Positions 8,598-18,265 are shown, numbered from the stretch's first letter. The stretch: 54,482 nt of DNA from Spirochaetes bacterium GWB1_60_80 (GCA_001829185.1 MIAR01000008.1:1-54482); one strand, 5' to 3'. Notes: generated by a model from the sequence alone, not told the origin. Numbers and translations are program-made.

Positions 8598-9398
8598 TCA
8601 GGTCGCGCCCTCCGGCGCCTTGCGTTCCAGTATCTTGACGGTATTGATGCGGTGACCATCCATCTCCTGGACGATAAAATCATAATCACGCCAATTAACT
8701 TTTTCATAACGGGCCGGAATCTTGCCGAACAGATCAAAAACGAAGCCGCCGAGGGTGTCGAACTCCTCCTCGGGCAGCTCCAGCTTCAGTTCCTCGTTGA
8801 GGTCTTCGATATTCAGCCGGGCGTCCACCAGCCAGGCGCCGCCGCCCAGGGCTACGATGTCCTCGCGCTCATTGTCGAACTCGTCCTGGATATCGCCGAC
8901 GATCTCCTCGATGATGTCTTCCATGCAGACGATACCGGAAACGCCGCCGTATTCGTCAATAGCGATGGCGATATGGACGTGCCGGCGCTTGAATTCGCGC
9001 AGCAACGAATCGATACGCTTGGAATCAGGTACGAAAAAGGGTTTGCGAATCAGTTCGGCCAGCTTGACGACATTGGCCTTGACGATGGCGCGCAGCAGAT
9101 CCTTGACGTACAGGACGCCTACCACGTTGTCGATGCTTTCCTGATAGACCGGGATGCGCGAATGGCCGCAGTTCATGACGATATCGAGCAGCTCATCGCG
9201 CTCGGCGTCGAGCGGAATGAAGACCGTGTCGATGCGGGGCACCATCACTTCCTTGACCATGGTTTCGGACAGCTCAACCACGCCGCGGATCATCTCGTTA
9301 CGTTCGGTGCTGACCTCGACCGATTCATCCGCTGTCCGGTTATAGGCGTCCTTCTTCATGAACTTGGCAAAAAAACCCTTTGTCTTCAAGTACTCCAT
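8598..9398 (-). CDS. tlyC: CBS-domain CorC/TlyC-type protein
   Basis: Two CBS domains (MVPRIDTVFIPLDAERDEL...SRIPVYQESIDNVVGVLYVKD and KPFFVPDSKRIDSLLREFKR...AIDEYGGVSGIVCMEDIIEEI) are followed by the C-terminal CorC_HlyC (transporter-associated) domain containing EEEFDTLGGFVFDLFGKIP. The membrane DUF21 domain of larger HlyC relatives is absent, as in CorC. Family members are linked to Mg/Co efflux; the old name hemolysin rests on weak evidence. The start used is MEYLK at 9398, overlapping the ybeY 3' end. ATGs at 9452 and 9359 are alternatives, as none has an ideally spaced ribosome site. Confidence 0.88.
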   Translation of the reverse strand: MEYLKTKGFFAKFMKKDAYNRTADESVEVSTERNEMIRGVVELSETMVKEVMVPRIDTVFIPLDAERDELLDIVMNCGHSRIPVYQESIDNVVGVLYVKDLLRAIVKANVVKLAELIRKPFFVPDSKRIDSLLREFKRRHVHIAIAIDEYGGVSGIVCMEDIIEEIVGDIQDEFDNEREDIVALGGGAWLVDARLNIEDLNEELKLELPEEEFDTLGGFVFDLFGKIPARYEKVNWRDYDFIVQEMDGHRINTVKILERKAPEGAT

Positions 9399-9916
9399 CC
9401 TCCATGTAATGCTAAAGCGGCGACTTTCAGCGCTTCGAGGTCCGTTACCCATCCCGTCCAGTCCGGCAAGGCCGCCAGGATGGTTTCCTGGCGCTGCAGC
9501 ATCGGTTCAGCCGCCTCGTTACCGGCATGATCAAGACCAGACAGGTGCAACAGACCGTGTATCAAGACGCGGTGCAATTCCTGTATAAATCCGACGCCAA
9601 ACTCGGTGGCATTGCGCCAGACTGCCGGCAGGGCGATAACGATGTCGCCAGCCAGGAAACGGCGTTCCCCGCCTATTTCACTATACCACTCGGCTTGCTC
9701 GAACGACAACACGTCGGTCGGTCCGGCCTTGCCGCGCCAGGTCTGGTTCAACTCGGCGATGAAGCCGTCATCGACCAGCAGCAGCGAGACGTCCCAGCCG
9801 TCCTGGCTCATAGCCTGCAGAGCCCAGTCGGCATAGTCCACCAGATGCTCGGCCAGACTGGCCGCCAGGGCTTGTAGAGTCTCCGGTAGCCGAGTATCGA
9901 GGGCAATACGGTTCAT
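9386..9916 (-). CDS. ybeY: endoribonuclease YbeY, 16S rRNA maturation
   Basis: 176 residues with the diagnostic zinc-binding motif HGLLHLSGLDH (H-x3-H-x5-H) near residue 115, and the family segment LNQTWRGKAGPTDVLSFEQ. YbeY is a single-strand RNase needed for 16S rRNA 3'-end processing and ribosome quality control. It overlaps the upstream 7TM-HD gene by 4 bases (ATGA) and the downstream tlyC-like gene by about 13 bases, the usual phoH-pgpH-ybeY-corC order of many bacteria. Confidence 0.95.
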   Translation of the reverse strand: MNRIALDTRLPETLQALAASLAEHLVDYADWALQAMSQDGWDVSLLLVDDGFIAELNQTWRGKAGPTDVLSFEQAEWYSEIGGERRFLAGDIVIALPAVWRNATEFGVGFIQELHRVLIHGLLHLSGLDHAGNEAAEPMLQRQETILAALPDWTGWVTDLEALKVAALALHGGWST

Positions 9917-12186
9917 TTGCCGTTTTCCTTGGCCTTAGGATACTCGATGCGGGAGTGAAAATGGCTGGCCAGGATGCGCACGAAGGTGTTTTTGATCTGC
10001 TCCAAGTCATGGAAGGTCAGGGCTGAATTGGCCAATTGGCCATCCGCCAGGCGTTCGTTGATCAGGTCCTGGACGAACTGTTCCAGGCGCGGCATGGTGG
10101 GGCGCTTCAAACTGCGCGAGGCGGCCTCGGCGCAGTCGGCCAGCATGACCACAGCGGCCTCGCGCGACGCCGGCAGCGGCCCCGGATAGCGGTAATCCTG
10201 CTGACTGGCCTCGGCGTCCTCCCGATTGGCTTTGTTATAGAAGAAAGAAATAACACTGTTACCGTGATGGGAAGCCATGATGTCGCGAATTTCGTGCGGC
10301 AGCCCCAGGCTGTCGGCGCGTTCGACGCCGAATTTGACATGGCTGCGCAGAACGGTAGCCGACAGGCGCGGATTGATCTCGTCGTGCTTGTTGTAGCCCG
10401 ACTGGTTCTCGATGAAGTACTCGGCCTGCTCGATCTTGCCGATGTCGTGGTAGTAGGCGCCAACCCGGGCCAGCAGCGGCGAGGCACCAATTTCGCGGCA
10501 GGCCGACTCGGCCAGATGGGCCACCGAAACCGAATGGCTGTAGGTGCCGGGCGCCACCGACAGCAGCATCTTGAGGGCTGGGGCGTTCAGGTCGGACAGC
10601 TCCTGGAGCCGGAAGGCCGTGGCGGCGTTCAGGAACTGCTCGAGTAAGGGCAGAAAGGCCAGGGTCAAGGTACTGCAGAAGAAGGCGTTCAGGGACAGGC
10701 CGATAGCCGAGGTCAGGCTGGCCTGCAGATTGTTGCCAAACAGGCTACCCAGGGCGATGGCGCTGCCGAACTGAATCAGCGCTAACTGGGCGCCGGCTCG
10801 CACCAGGTCGATGCGCTTGCTGGTGCGGCGGACCAACAAGGCGCCAGCGCAGCCGGCGATCAGCGACTGGGTGAATAGAAAGGCGTTAAAGCCGCTGACC
10901 GGCAGAAGGCTCAACGACAGGACTAGCGAGAAGAAGATGGCGAAACGGTCATTGAACAACAAGGCCAGTAGCATGGCAAACAAGGTGCCTGGCAGTAGGG
11001 CCGCCAGATGAGGTTGGAGATTGAGCGGCAACAAGGCGGCCAGGACGGCCGACAGCAAGAAGTAGGCCATGGCCAAGGCCAGGACCAGCCGGAAAGCCCG
11101 GTCATTGAGAGTTATGCCGGACATCTGTCCGGAAAGAAAGAAGATGCCGGCCAGGAACAAGAGCAGGATAAAAAAGCCGCCACCCAGGGCATAACCGAGG
11201 CTGAAGCGCGCCGCCGTATTCTGCAAGGCGTTGAGTCGCAGCATATCCTGCTCGGTAACCACGAAACCTTTGCGGATGATGCGTTCGCCCTTGGACAGGC
11301 GGCGCATGACCGGTTCAACGCCCGAGCCGGCCGTATCCAGGCGCCGCTGACTGAGGGCCTGGTCAAAAAAGGCATTGGCCTCGATGAAGGCCTGCACCAG
11401 GTCGCCCGCCAGGGTGGCCAAGCTGCCGGCGGCGCCTTGCCGGCGCAAGGCCGCGGCCAGTGGCTCGTCCAGCTGATAAACCGTGGCCAGGGACTCCAGG
11501 TCGAGCTGCTCGTACACCAGGGAGCCGTTGACCCATTTACGCAATTCGACCTGCAGCGGGTTATACGGTTCCAGCCCACTGTCCGGAATGCTGAAGATGC
11601 CCCGGGACAGGAGGTCGGCCAGGGCCAACCGGGTCTGATTGAACAAATTGGCCGGCGATTGGTAGTCCAGCAGACGCTCCAGTAGCTCGGCGCCGACGCT
11701 GGCGGCATACGGCACCTGCAAGGCTATCAGAAAGGCTCCGTTATCCGGATAGAGCGCCCGGTTTTCCTGGAAAAAATCGTCGAAGGCCGAAAACTCGTTG
11801 AGAACAGCGGCGGTGATGCCGTCGTCCAGCACGAAAACCGGCGATACTTGGCGCCTGGCCTCGTCGACCCGCATAGCGGTGGCGGCCTCGTCCACGTAGA
11901 CGACGTCGCTCTCGGCCACGATGTCGCGATCGGCCACCTTGCCGACCTCAAACAGCTCGCCGGCCGAATAGCTGGAGAGAGCGCTAAACACCATGAAAAC
12001 GACTAGGCAAACCAGCGTGGCCCCCACCACCAGCAGGCGATGGCTATTTTTAGTCGACCACAGCCGCTTGACCAAGGCGCGCAGGCCATGACCGGACGGC
12101 GCGCTGGGCGTGGCGACCAGGCGAGGGCGGCCATTGGCCTCCCGATGAGGAACAGGTATCCCGGACGGATTATCGCTCGGACTCAT
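9913..12186 (-). CDS. 7TM receptor with HD hydrolase domain (PgpH/YqfF-like)
   Basis: 757 residues. A cytoplasmic N-terminus and first TM (about 45-70) lead into an extracellular 7TMR-HDED domain (GELFEVGKVADRDIVAESDVVYVDE). About seven TM helices span roughly 330-520, followed by a cytoplasmic HD domain with SVAHLAESACREIG, YYHDIGKIEQAEYFIENQ, the histidine of MASHHGNSVISFFYNKA, and VVMLADCAEAASRSL. PgpH homologues hydrolyse the second messenger c-di-AMP; that activity is inferred here. It overlaps phoH upstream by 17 bases and ybeY downstream by 4, so the set is one transcription unit. Confidence 0.92.
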   Translation of the reverse strand: MSPSDNPSGIPVPHREANGRPRLVATPSAPSGHGLRALVKRLWSTKNSHRLLVVGATLVCLVVFMVFSALSSYSAGELFEVGKVADRDIVAESDVVYVDEAATAMRVDEARRQVSPVFVLDDGITAAVLNEFSAFDDFFQENRALYPDNGAFLIALQVPYAASVGAELLERLLDYQSPANLFNQTRLALADLLSRGIFSIPDSGLEPYNPLQVELRKWVNGSLVYEQLDLESLATVYQLDEPLAAALRRQGAAGSLATLAGDLVQAFIEANAFFDQALSQRRLDTAGSGVEPVMRRLSKGERIIRKGFVVTEQDMLRLNALQNTAARFSLGYALGGGFFILLLFLAGIFFLSGQMSGITLNDRAFRLVLALAMAYFLLSAVLAALLPLNLQPHLAALLPGTLFAMLLALLFNDRFAIFFSLVLSLSLLPVSGFNAFLFTQSLIAGCAGALLVRRTSKRIDLVRAGAQLALIQFGSAIALGSLFGNNLQASLTSAIGLSLNAFFCSTLTLAFLPLLEQFLNAATAFRLQELSDLNAPALKMLLSVAPGTYSHSVSVAHLAESACREIGASPLLARVGAYYHDIGKIEQAEYFIENQSGYNKHDEINPRLSATVLRSHVKFGVERADSLGLPHEIRDIMASHHGNSVISFFYNKANREDAEASQQDYRYPGPLPASREAAVVMLADCAEAASRSLKRPTMPRLEQFVQDLINERLADGQLANSALTFHDLEQIKNTFVRILASHFHSRIEYPKAKENGK

Positions 12187-13150
12187 AAGCCTCGATTATT
12201 TTGCGGACTAGGGGATTGCGCACCACATCGCGCCCGTCCAGCCGGCAGACGAAAATATCGTCAATGCCGCCGACCACCGACAGGGCGTGGGCCAGGCCGG
12301 AGTCCGCCTTGCGCGGCAGATCGATCTGGGTCATGTCGCCGGTGATGATGGCCACGCTGCCCTCGCCCAGCCGGGTCAGAAACATCTTCATCTGCTCGCG
12401 AGTGGTGTTCTGGGCCTCGTCCAGGATGACGACGCAGTGGTTGAGGCTGCGCCCGCGCATGTAGGCCAGCGGGGCAATCTCGATGCTGTGGTTGTCTTCC
12501 AGGCGGCGAATGGTCTCAAAGCTGATGATAGCTTCCATGGCGTCGTACAGGGGGCGCAGGTAGGGGCTGATCTTCTGGGCCAGGTCACCGGGCAGGAAAC
12601 CGAGGCTTTCGCCGGCTTCGACCACCGGCCGGGTGAGCACCAGCTTGCGGTGGGCCTTGGTCAACAGTTCGCGCAAGGCCCAGGCCACGGCCAGGTAGGT
12701 CTTGCCGGTGCCGGCCGGGCCGACCGCGAAACTGATGCCGTACGACGACAGGCCGCGCAGATACAAGGCCTGGTTGGCGGTCCGGGGATAGACTTTCCCA
12801 AAAGCGCCAGGCACCTGGATGGCGGTGGACTTGAACAAGTCAGTGCAGCGTTCATCGGCCCGGCCGGAGGGCTGCCCTTCCGGCGTCAGGGAAGCGTGGA
12901 TGGCCGTTATCAGGTCGGGGGACATAGGCAGGCCGTCGGCCATAGCCTCCAGCAACTGCTCCAGCAGCGCTTTGAACAGCCGATTGACGCAGGCATCGTC
13001 GCTCTCGATAGTCAACTCATTGCCGCGGCTGAAGACTTTGGTGCCTAGCAGGCGTTCGAGAATCTTGAGATTGTAGTCATTGACGCCGCAGATATCCGCC
13101 AGGCGGGCGGTATCCTCAAGCACAATGCCGGATGAACTGGACAATGACAC
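12170..13150 (-). CDS. phoH: PhoH-family ATPase
   Basis: 326 residues. An N-terminal single-strand nucleic-acid-binding-like part (DNAVNDYNLKILE...GNELTIESDD type) precedes the ATPase core with Walker A AVGPAGTGKTYLAV, RPVVEAGESLGFLPGDL, and Walker B NHCVVILDEAQNTTREQMKMFLTR. The GNHCVVILDEAQN and TGDMTQIDLP motifs are typical of PhoH/YbeZ. YbeZ interacts with YbeY in rRNA processing, and the gene lies two places upstream of ybeY in the same run. It has no recognisable KH or PIN domain. Confidence 0.93.
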   Translation of the reverse strand: MSLSSSSGIVLEDTARLADICGVNDYNLKILERLLGTKVFSRGNELTIESDDACVNRLFKALLEQLLEAMADGLPMSPDLITAIHASLTPEGQPSGRADERCTDLFKSTAIQVPGAFGKVYPRTANQALYLRGLSSYGISFAVGPAGTGKTYLAVAWALRELLTKAHRKLVLTRPVVEAGESLGFLPGDLAQKISPYLRPLYDAMEAIISFETIRRLEDNHSIEIAPLAYMRGRSLNHCVVILDEAQNTTREQMKMFLTRLGEGSVAIITGDMTQIDLPRKADSGLAHALSVVGGIDDIFVCRLDGRDVVRNPLVRKIIEAYESER

Positions 13151-13178
13151 CCCTTGATCCGGCCCAAAAGCGCCGGCC

Positions 13179-13195
13179 GTCGGGTTTTACCCGAC
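13179..13195. terminator. short hairpin between lptD and phoH
   Basis: GTCGGGT TTT ACCCGAC is a perfect 7-bp stem with a 3-base loop in the 93-base gap. No U-run follows on either strand, so it may only attenuate transcription from lptD into phoH. Confidence 0.3.
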
Positions 13196-13243
13196 AATTC
13201 TATCAATCGTACAGCCAGAACCGGAAAAAATCAACCGTAAATG

Positions 13244-16200
13244 CTACCAGGTATACACTTCGCCGGTCCGTTGCACCTCGGTCTTGATCTCCGGGACGGC
13301 CAACCAAGCCAGTTTAACGGTAAAAGTGGTCCGGAATTCATAATTTTGGATCTCGGTATTGAGGTACGGCGTGGCGGTCAGGTTGAACGTGAGGTTCCAG
13401 TCTTCCATATAATGGACCAGATCCAACGAAAGCGACTTAAGTTTGAACAGGGAAGCCCGGCGCAGGCTATCGTCGGCATCAAAAAAGCGGAAGCCGTTGA
13501 GGATATCGACGATCGGGTTGATCGGCTCCAGGTTGCCAAACTCGGCCGGCAGCACAAAGAGATCCGAATAGTAGCGCCACATGGAGCTATTATAGGAGAC
13601 GGAACTGAAGGTCAGCTCGAGGAATTCGAATATTTTAAAACTGAAGGATAAGTTGAGGCTGAGCGAAGAAGTCGAGAAACGCAGGAAGCTTTGCCGAGCC
13701 TCGGCCGTGACCGTGGAGCTAAACTGAATGCGATCAAACCAAAGCGGCGGCAAACGGAACACATGGTTGAAGTAAATTGCCAGGTCGGCGGCCTGGAAGG
13801 CTTCCGTCTGAGCGACCCAACCCTCGTCGGCATCCAACTGATAAGCCTTGTCATAGGCAAAGCGCAGGTTGCCGCGCAGGCCATTCCAGGTTAAGGCCAG
13901 GTTAAGGTTGGTCGGCCGTTCGGCCTCAATATCCCAGTTAAAGGTGCTGGTCAGCACCGGCCAAGGCGTTTGGCCGAGAATCAGCGTTGCCACCACTGGA
14001 TTCCAGGTGTAGATGGTGGCGTCGGCCGTCAGGTGGCGCAGGCCGGTCTGGAAGGCCAGGCTGCCGTATGGCCAGCGTGAAGCCAGCGACAGGCTATAGG
14101 ATTCCAGCACCGGCGGCAGGCTGGCTTGGATGGTCAAAGTCTGCTGGTAATCAAAAGGCCGCACTACCAAGTCCAGTTGCAGGCTGTTGACCTTGATACG
14201 TTCTTCCGTCCACTCCGGCAGCAGGCTTTCATAGACTGGCAGCCCGGACGCCATTTCCAGGTAGCGGTAATCATACAGTGCGGCCTGCAGCTTCCAGGTT
14301 AAGGCGGTTGGCGCCAACAGCCAGAAATCCTGCAGCGGGGAGCTGGTCATGGTCAGGTTGCCACTCAAGCTATCGCGCCGGTATTGGGCATCCTGCAAGC
14401 GCCAGGCCGCCAGCAAGGCCGCCGAGACGTAAGCCGTATCCTCGGTATAGCGCGGGCGGGCCTGGTAAGCGGTTGACCCGCTGAGGTCGATAGTCGTACT
14501 TAGCAAATTGTCGAAGACCGTCAAGGCCAGATTTGTCCCGCCGGTCAGGCTAAGGTTTTGCAGTTCGTAGAGGACCGACCAATCGACATCGGCCGGTTCC
14601 AACCAGGCCGCCGTAATAAAGCGGGTATCCCACTTGAAGGTCGGATTGAGCCGCCAGGATAAGGCGGCGGTAAAAGGCTTGCGGTTGATCAGCGCCGCCG
14701 CCGCCAAAGCGCCGTCGGGATGGAAATCCGGCTCCAGCAGATTCGTATCCAGGTCAGCCGGTGGTGGCGTTTCGGCGCCGTCCAGGCTGTCCCAGGGCAG
14801 CAGCAGGGCCGGCCAATCGGTCAAGGGCTCGTCCGGCGACAGAGTGGGCGCGGCAGCCGGCGCGGTGTCCGGCGCGGTTTGTTCCGTCGGGGCGGCCGGA
14901 GTCCGTGGCCGGGGGCTGGGCGGATACTCCAGCAGGCGGCCGCCCAAAGCCAGGCTAGCGTTCAGAACGGACCAGGTGTCGGGCACGAAGAATTCGTTGG
15001 TCGGGCTGGCTCTAAACAAAACAAGCTCCGTGGCGTCAGTCGGGCTGGGCAGGGGCTTGCTGAGCCAGGTCAGCGCCGTTTGCAGGCTGGAGAGCGACAA
15101 GGTGGTCAGCCAAGGCGACAACTCGGGCAAGCTGAAGGTGGCCCGGGCGTCGAGGCGCTGCACAAAGGTAGTGCGCTTGCCTGGCGGGCTGTCAACCGCC
15201 GGCTGGCGCAGGAAGGACAGCCAATCCATGTCTTCAGAACGCTGCATGAAATCGCGGCTGACCCACGGATCGCTCAGGAAAGCCAGCGCCGTGGAAAAAG
15301 CGAAAGGCCCCAGCCGGGCGTTAAAGGCTAGATCGGCCAGCAGGCGCACCGGCAGCTCGACACCGAAGTAGTCAACTATGTTCCAGCTACTGTCAAAGTC
15401 GTTATGGATCACGAACGGGGAATAACTGCCGTCGGCTAATTTGAAGACCGAGCGGCTATAGCCTAGCGACAATTGACCGCGCAGCGACTCCAGCGGCCCC
15501 AGGGTAGCCAGGCTGGCCAGTATCCCGGCGTGACCGCCCAGGTTGGCGTACAAATCGGCGAACACCTTAATGACGTCGGCATTGGTGGCGGTCTGCCGCT
15601 CCTCGGTATTCTGCAGGAAGATGCCCTCGACGCGCCTGACGTAGCCGTCGTCGCCCTCCACTAGGTTGAACAGGCTGATGGTCTCCTCTTTGGGCGGCTT
15701 AGCGCCAACCAGGTAGGTGGTGGTCTGGACGAAGCGACCCTCGATGTCACGAAAGCCGAACACCGGGTGAAAAACGATTTCCTGGCCCGGATAATAGAAA
15801 AAGGGGATGTAGAGCACCGGCAGCTCGCCGACGTACAAGGTGGCATTGGATATGGCCCATTCTTTACCGCCCAGGATCCAGATGCGGTCGGCGCGAATCG
15901 TGAAATTCGACTCGTCGCTACCGGCGCTGGAAATGACGCCGTCGCGGAAAACCATCACCGTCTCGCTGCGGCGGATTATCTCGTTGGCTTCGAAGACGAA
16001 CTGGGCCTCGCTGTCGCCACCCTTGGTATTGCGGCCATCGACGAAGATACCGCTCCAGTCATCCAGGTCGATGGTCAGGACATCGCCCATGAAAATATCG
16101 GTACTGCCCTGATTGGCGCGCTCGTAGAAGATATGACCGCGGGCGATCATTTGGTTGGCGTCGCGGTTGTAGATGATCTCGTCGGCCTTGACGCTGTGCG

Positions 16201-16708
16201 TGGCGCCGCTGACCTCGTCGGTAACCAGCAGCGCCACGTTGCCGCTGAGCCGAATGTACGACGCGCCGTCGTCAGAACCACTGAAGAATTCGGTTTCGTC
16301 AGCCGACTCGATGGCAATGGTACGGCTGGCCGCGGCCGCGGCGGCCGGGGCAGTCACGTCGAAATGCTGGTACAGGCGCTGGCGCAACTCGGCGGCGCTG
16401 CCGGTTTCATCCAAATCCAGGCTGCGCACCCAATTGAGCAGAGCGTAATAATCGGAGGTGGCGATATCGAGGGGCAGGCTTTGGCGGAGGATATCGTCTG
16501 GATCGACAACTAGCGGCGCCTCAGCCGCGACGGTGTCCTCACCGGCGGCATCGGATGCGGCCTCAGCGTCGGCAGTAGTCGCCTCGGCATCGGTCACCGG
16601 CAGTCCGGCCGCCGACTCCGGCTCAGACAGCGACTCCATCGGAATAGCCTGGGCCACGGCCACGAAACATGAGAGGAACAAAGCTAGAACCAGCCAAAAG
16701 CAGCGCAT
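13244..16708 (-). CDS. lptD: LptD-type outer-membrane assembly protein
   Basis: 1154 residues from the ATG at 16708, which gives a clean signal peptide (MRCFWLVLALFLSCFVAVAQ). An upstream TTG in frame is less likely. Residues about 125-330 form an OstA/LptA-like beta-jellyroll (ADEIIYNRDANQMIARGHIF, SDIFMGDVLTIDLDDWSGIF, ANEIIRRSETVMVFRDGVI, LPVLYIPFFYYPGQEIVF). The rest is a very long series of amphipathic strands matching a large outer-membrane barrel. Pro/Thr-rich insertions sit near residues 650-690. LptD inserts lipopolysaccharide in typical diderms; in spirochaetes lacking LPS the lipid cargo is debated. No conserved C-terminal cysteine pairs are apparent. Confidence 0.82.
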   Translation of the reverse strand: MRCFWLVLALFLSCFVAVAQAIPMESLSEPESAAGLPVTDAEATTADAEAASDAAGEDTVAAEAPLVVDPDDILRQSLPLDIATSDYYALLNWVRSLDLDETGSAAELRQRLYQHFDVTAPAAAAAASRTIAIESADETEFFSGSDDGASYIRLSGNVALLVTDEVSGATHSVKADEIIYNRDANQMIARGHIFYERANQGSTDIFMGDVLTIDLDDWSGIFVDGRNTKGGDSEAQFVFEANEIIRRSETVMVFRDGVISSAGSDESNFTIRADRIWILGGKEWAISNATLYVGELPVLYIPFFYYPGQEIVFHPVFGFRDIEGRFVQTTTYLVGAKPPKEETISLFNLVEGDDGYVRRVEGIFLQNTEERQTATNADVIKVFADLYANLGGHAGILASLATLGPLESLRGQLSLGYSRSVFKLADGSYSPFVIHNDFDSSWNIVDYFGVELPVRLLADLAFNARLGPFAFSTALAFLSDPWVSRDFMQRSEDMDWLSFLRQPAVDSPPGKRTTFVQRLDARATFSLPELSPWLTTLSLSSLQTALTWLSKPLPSPTDATELVLFRASPTNEFFVPDTWSVLNASLALGGRLLEYPPSPRPRTPAAPTEQTAPDTAPAAAPTLSPDEPLTDWPALLLPWDSLDGAETPPPADLDTNLLEPDFHPDGALAAAALINRKPFTAALSWRLNPTFKWDTRFITAAWLEPADVDWSVLYELQNLSLTGGTNLALTVFDNLLSTTIDLSGSTAYQARPRYTEDTAYVSAALLAAWRLQDAQYRRDSLSGNLTMTSSPLQDFWLLAPTALTWKLQAALYDYRYLEMASGLPVYESLLPEWTEERIKVNSLQLDLVVRPFDYQQTLTIQASLPPVLESYSLSLASRWPYGSLAFQTGLRHLTADATIYTWNPVVATLILGQTPWPVLTSTFNWDIEAERPTNLNLALTWNGLRGNLRFAYDKAYQLDADEGWVAQTEAFQAADLAIYFNHVFRLPPLWFDRIQFSSTVTAEARQSFLRFSTSSLSLNLSFSFKIFEFLELTFSSVSYNSSMWRYYSDLFVLPAEFGNLEPINPIVDILNGFRFFDADDSLRRASLFKLKSLSLDLVHYMEDWNLTFNLTATPYLNTEIQNYEFRTTFTVKLAWLAVPEIKTEVQRTGEVYTW

Positions 16709-16927
16709 TGTCAGCAATAATACATGCTTCCGCCTGTCTGGTAAATAGACAAGCCGCGCCAAGCGCTACGTTAGCGGCGTCCGCTGGCCGACCGGCGCCT
16801 TGACCGCCACCGCCAAAGCCGGTAAGCTGCACGGCAGAACGACGGCCGCGACCGCTTGGCGCCCCTAACCACCCACGACGACCAGCCGCGGCCCGATATT
16901 CAGCAACCTAGCATTCCAGAGGACACC

Positions 16928-18037
16928 ATGGCATTGAATTGCGGCATCGTCGGCTTACCAAATGTCGGTAAATCGACCATATTTTCGGCGCTGTCCAGCG
17001 CCAAGGCCGAAGCGGCCAACTACCCGTTTTGCACCATCAACCCCAATTTCGGCATCGTAGCCCTGCCCGACCCGCGCCTGGATCGCCTAGTCGAGCTTTT
17101 CCAACCGGAACGCCGCGTGCCGGCCGTCATGGAATTCGTCGACATCGCCGGCTTGGTGGAAGGCGCCAGCAAAAACGAGGGCCGCGGCAACCAGTTCCTG
17201 TCGCACATCCGCGAAACCGCCATCTTGGCCCACGTGGTGCGCTGCTGGGATGACCCGAACATCGTGCACGTCGCCAACCGGGTCGACCCCATCAACGACA
17301 TCGAAGTCATCCTGACCGAACTGGCCCTGGCCGACCTGGAGACAGTCGACAAGCGCCTGGACAAGGCCAACCGCGCCATCCGCGTCATGGGCGGCGAGCA
17401 GAAGAAGGCCGCCGAGCACGAACTAGCCGCCCTCACCAAGATACGCGTCGCCTTGGAGCAAGGTCAGCCGGCCCGCAAGGTCAGCCTGTCCGACGACGAG
17501 GCCGCCGAAGCCCGAGCCTGGTTCCTGCTGACCATGAAGCCGCAGATCTACGTCTGCAACACCGACGAGGACGGCATCCGCTCCGACAATGCCCACATCG
17601 CCGCCGTGCGGGCGCGCGCCGCCAGCGAAGGCGCCGATGTCGTAGTCATTTGCGGCAAGTTCGAGGCCGAGCTGGCCGAGATGGAAAGCGCCGAAGACAA
17701 ACTGGCCTTCCTGGCCGAACTGGGCCTCCAGGAATCCGGCCTGTCGGCCTTGATCCACGCCGCCTACCACCTACTAGGCCTGCGCACCTTCTTCACCTCC
17801 GGCAAGGACGAATGCCGCGCCTGGACCATCCACTCCGGCGATAAAGCCCCCCAGGCCGCCGGCGTCATCCACACCGACTTCGAGAAGGGCTTCATCAAGG
17901 CCGACGTCTATTCCTACGCCGACATCGACCGGCTGGAAACCGAATCCGCCCTGCGCGCCGCCGGCAAAATCCGCATGGAAGGCAAGGAATACCTCGTGCA
18001 GGACGGCGATGTGATGTTCTTTAAATTTAACGTGTAG
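16928..18037 (+). CDS. ychF: YchF/Ola1-family nucleotide-binding ATPase
   Basis: 369 residues from the ATG at 16928, preceded by AGAGGAC. G1 is GLPNVGKSTIF, followed by PFCTINPNFGIV, the G3-type DIAGLVEGASKNEGRGNQFLSHIRE, and in place of NKxD the NTDE-type motif (YVCNTDEDG) that in YchF shifts preference from GTP to ATP. A C-terminal TGS-like domain (LRTFFTSGKDECRAWTIHSG...HTDFEKGFIKADVYSYAD) ends in GDVMFFKFNV. YchF is a ribosome-associated stress regulator. The last ~12 codons and 3' flank are duplicated downstream (see 18002-18245). Confidence 0.97.
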   Translation: MALNCGIVGLPNVGKSTIFSALSSAKAEAANYPFCTINPNFGIVALPDPRLDRLVELFQPERRVPAVMEFVDIAGLVEGASKNEGRGNQFLSHIRETAILAHVVRCWDDPNIVHVANRVDPINDIEVILTELALADLETVDKRLDKANRAIRVMGGEQKKAAEHELAALTKIRVALEQGQPARKVSLSDDEAAEARAWFLLTMKPQIYVCNTDEDGIRSDNAHIAAVRARAASEGADVVVICGKFEAELAEMESAEDKLAFLAELGLQESGLSALIHAAYHLLGLRTFFTSGKDECRAWTIHSGDKAPQAAGVIHTDFEKGFIKADVYSYADIDRLETESALRAAGKIRMEGKEYLVQDGDVMFFKFNV

Positions 18038-18245
18038 CGGAGAGTGGTGACTGGCAACGGCGGGGGCAACCGTACCGCGCAGTGTAGGCCATCGCCGTCC
18101 TGGCGCGCACGATGCTCGCCCACGGTGCAGGCCGCTTGCGGCGACGCGCCGGAGGCGCGCAGACGGCGATGTGATGTTCTTTAAATTTAACGTGTAGCGG
18201 AGAGTGGTGACTGGCAACGGCAGCCTTGACCGCACCGCGCAGTGT
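17999..18245 (+). repeat. duplicated 3' end of ychF with hairpin spacer
   Basis: Bases 18002-18060 (last codons, stop and 3' flank of ychF) recur without mismatch at 18162-18220. The following ACCGCGCAGTGT-type flank is also repeated (to 18085 and 18245), giving an offset of 160. Between the copies, CATCGCCGTCCT (18090-18101) is the exact reverse complement of AGGACGGCGATG at 18000-18011, where the duplication begins. It runs into GGCGCGCACGATGC (18102-18115), a GCCGC-TT-GCGGC hairpin, then CGCGCCGGAGGCG (18145-18157). The same two motifs lie between duplicated ends of the gene at 34506. The downstream copy encodes DGDVMFFKFNV plus stop, with no gene attached. Confidence 0.9.
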
Positions 18246-18265
18246 CCCAAAAGGAGAGGCCTGAA

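Noticed and set aside
18061-18161. Integron attC site or cassette junction.
   Set aside because: No integrase and no core-site motifs; the flanking copies are gene ends, not separate cassettes.
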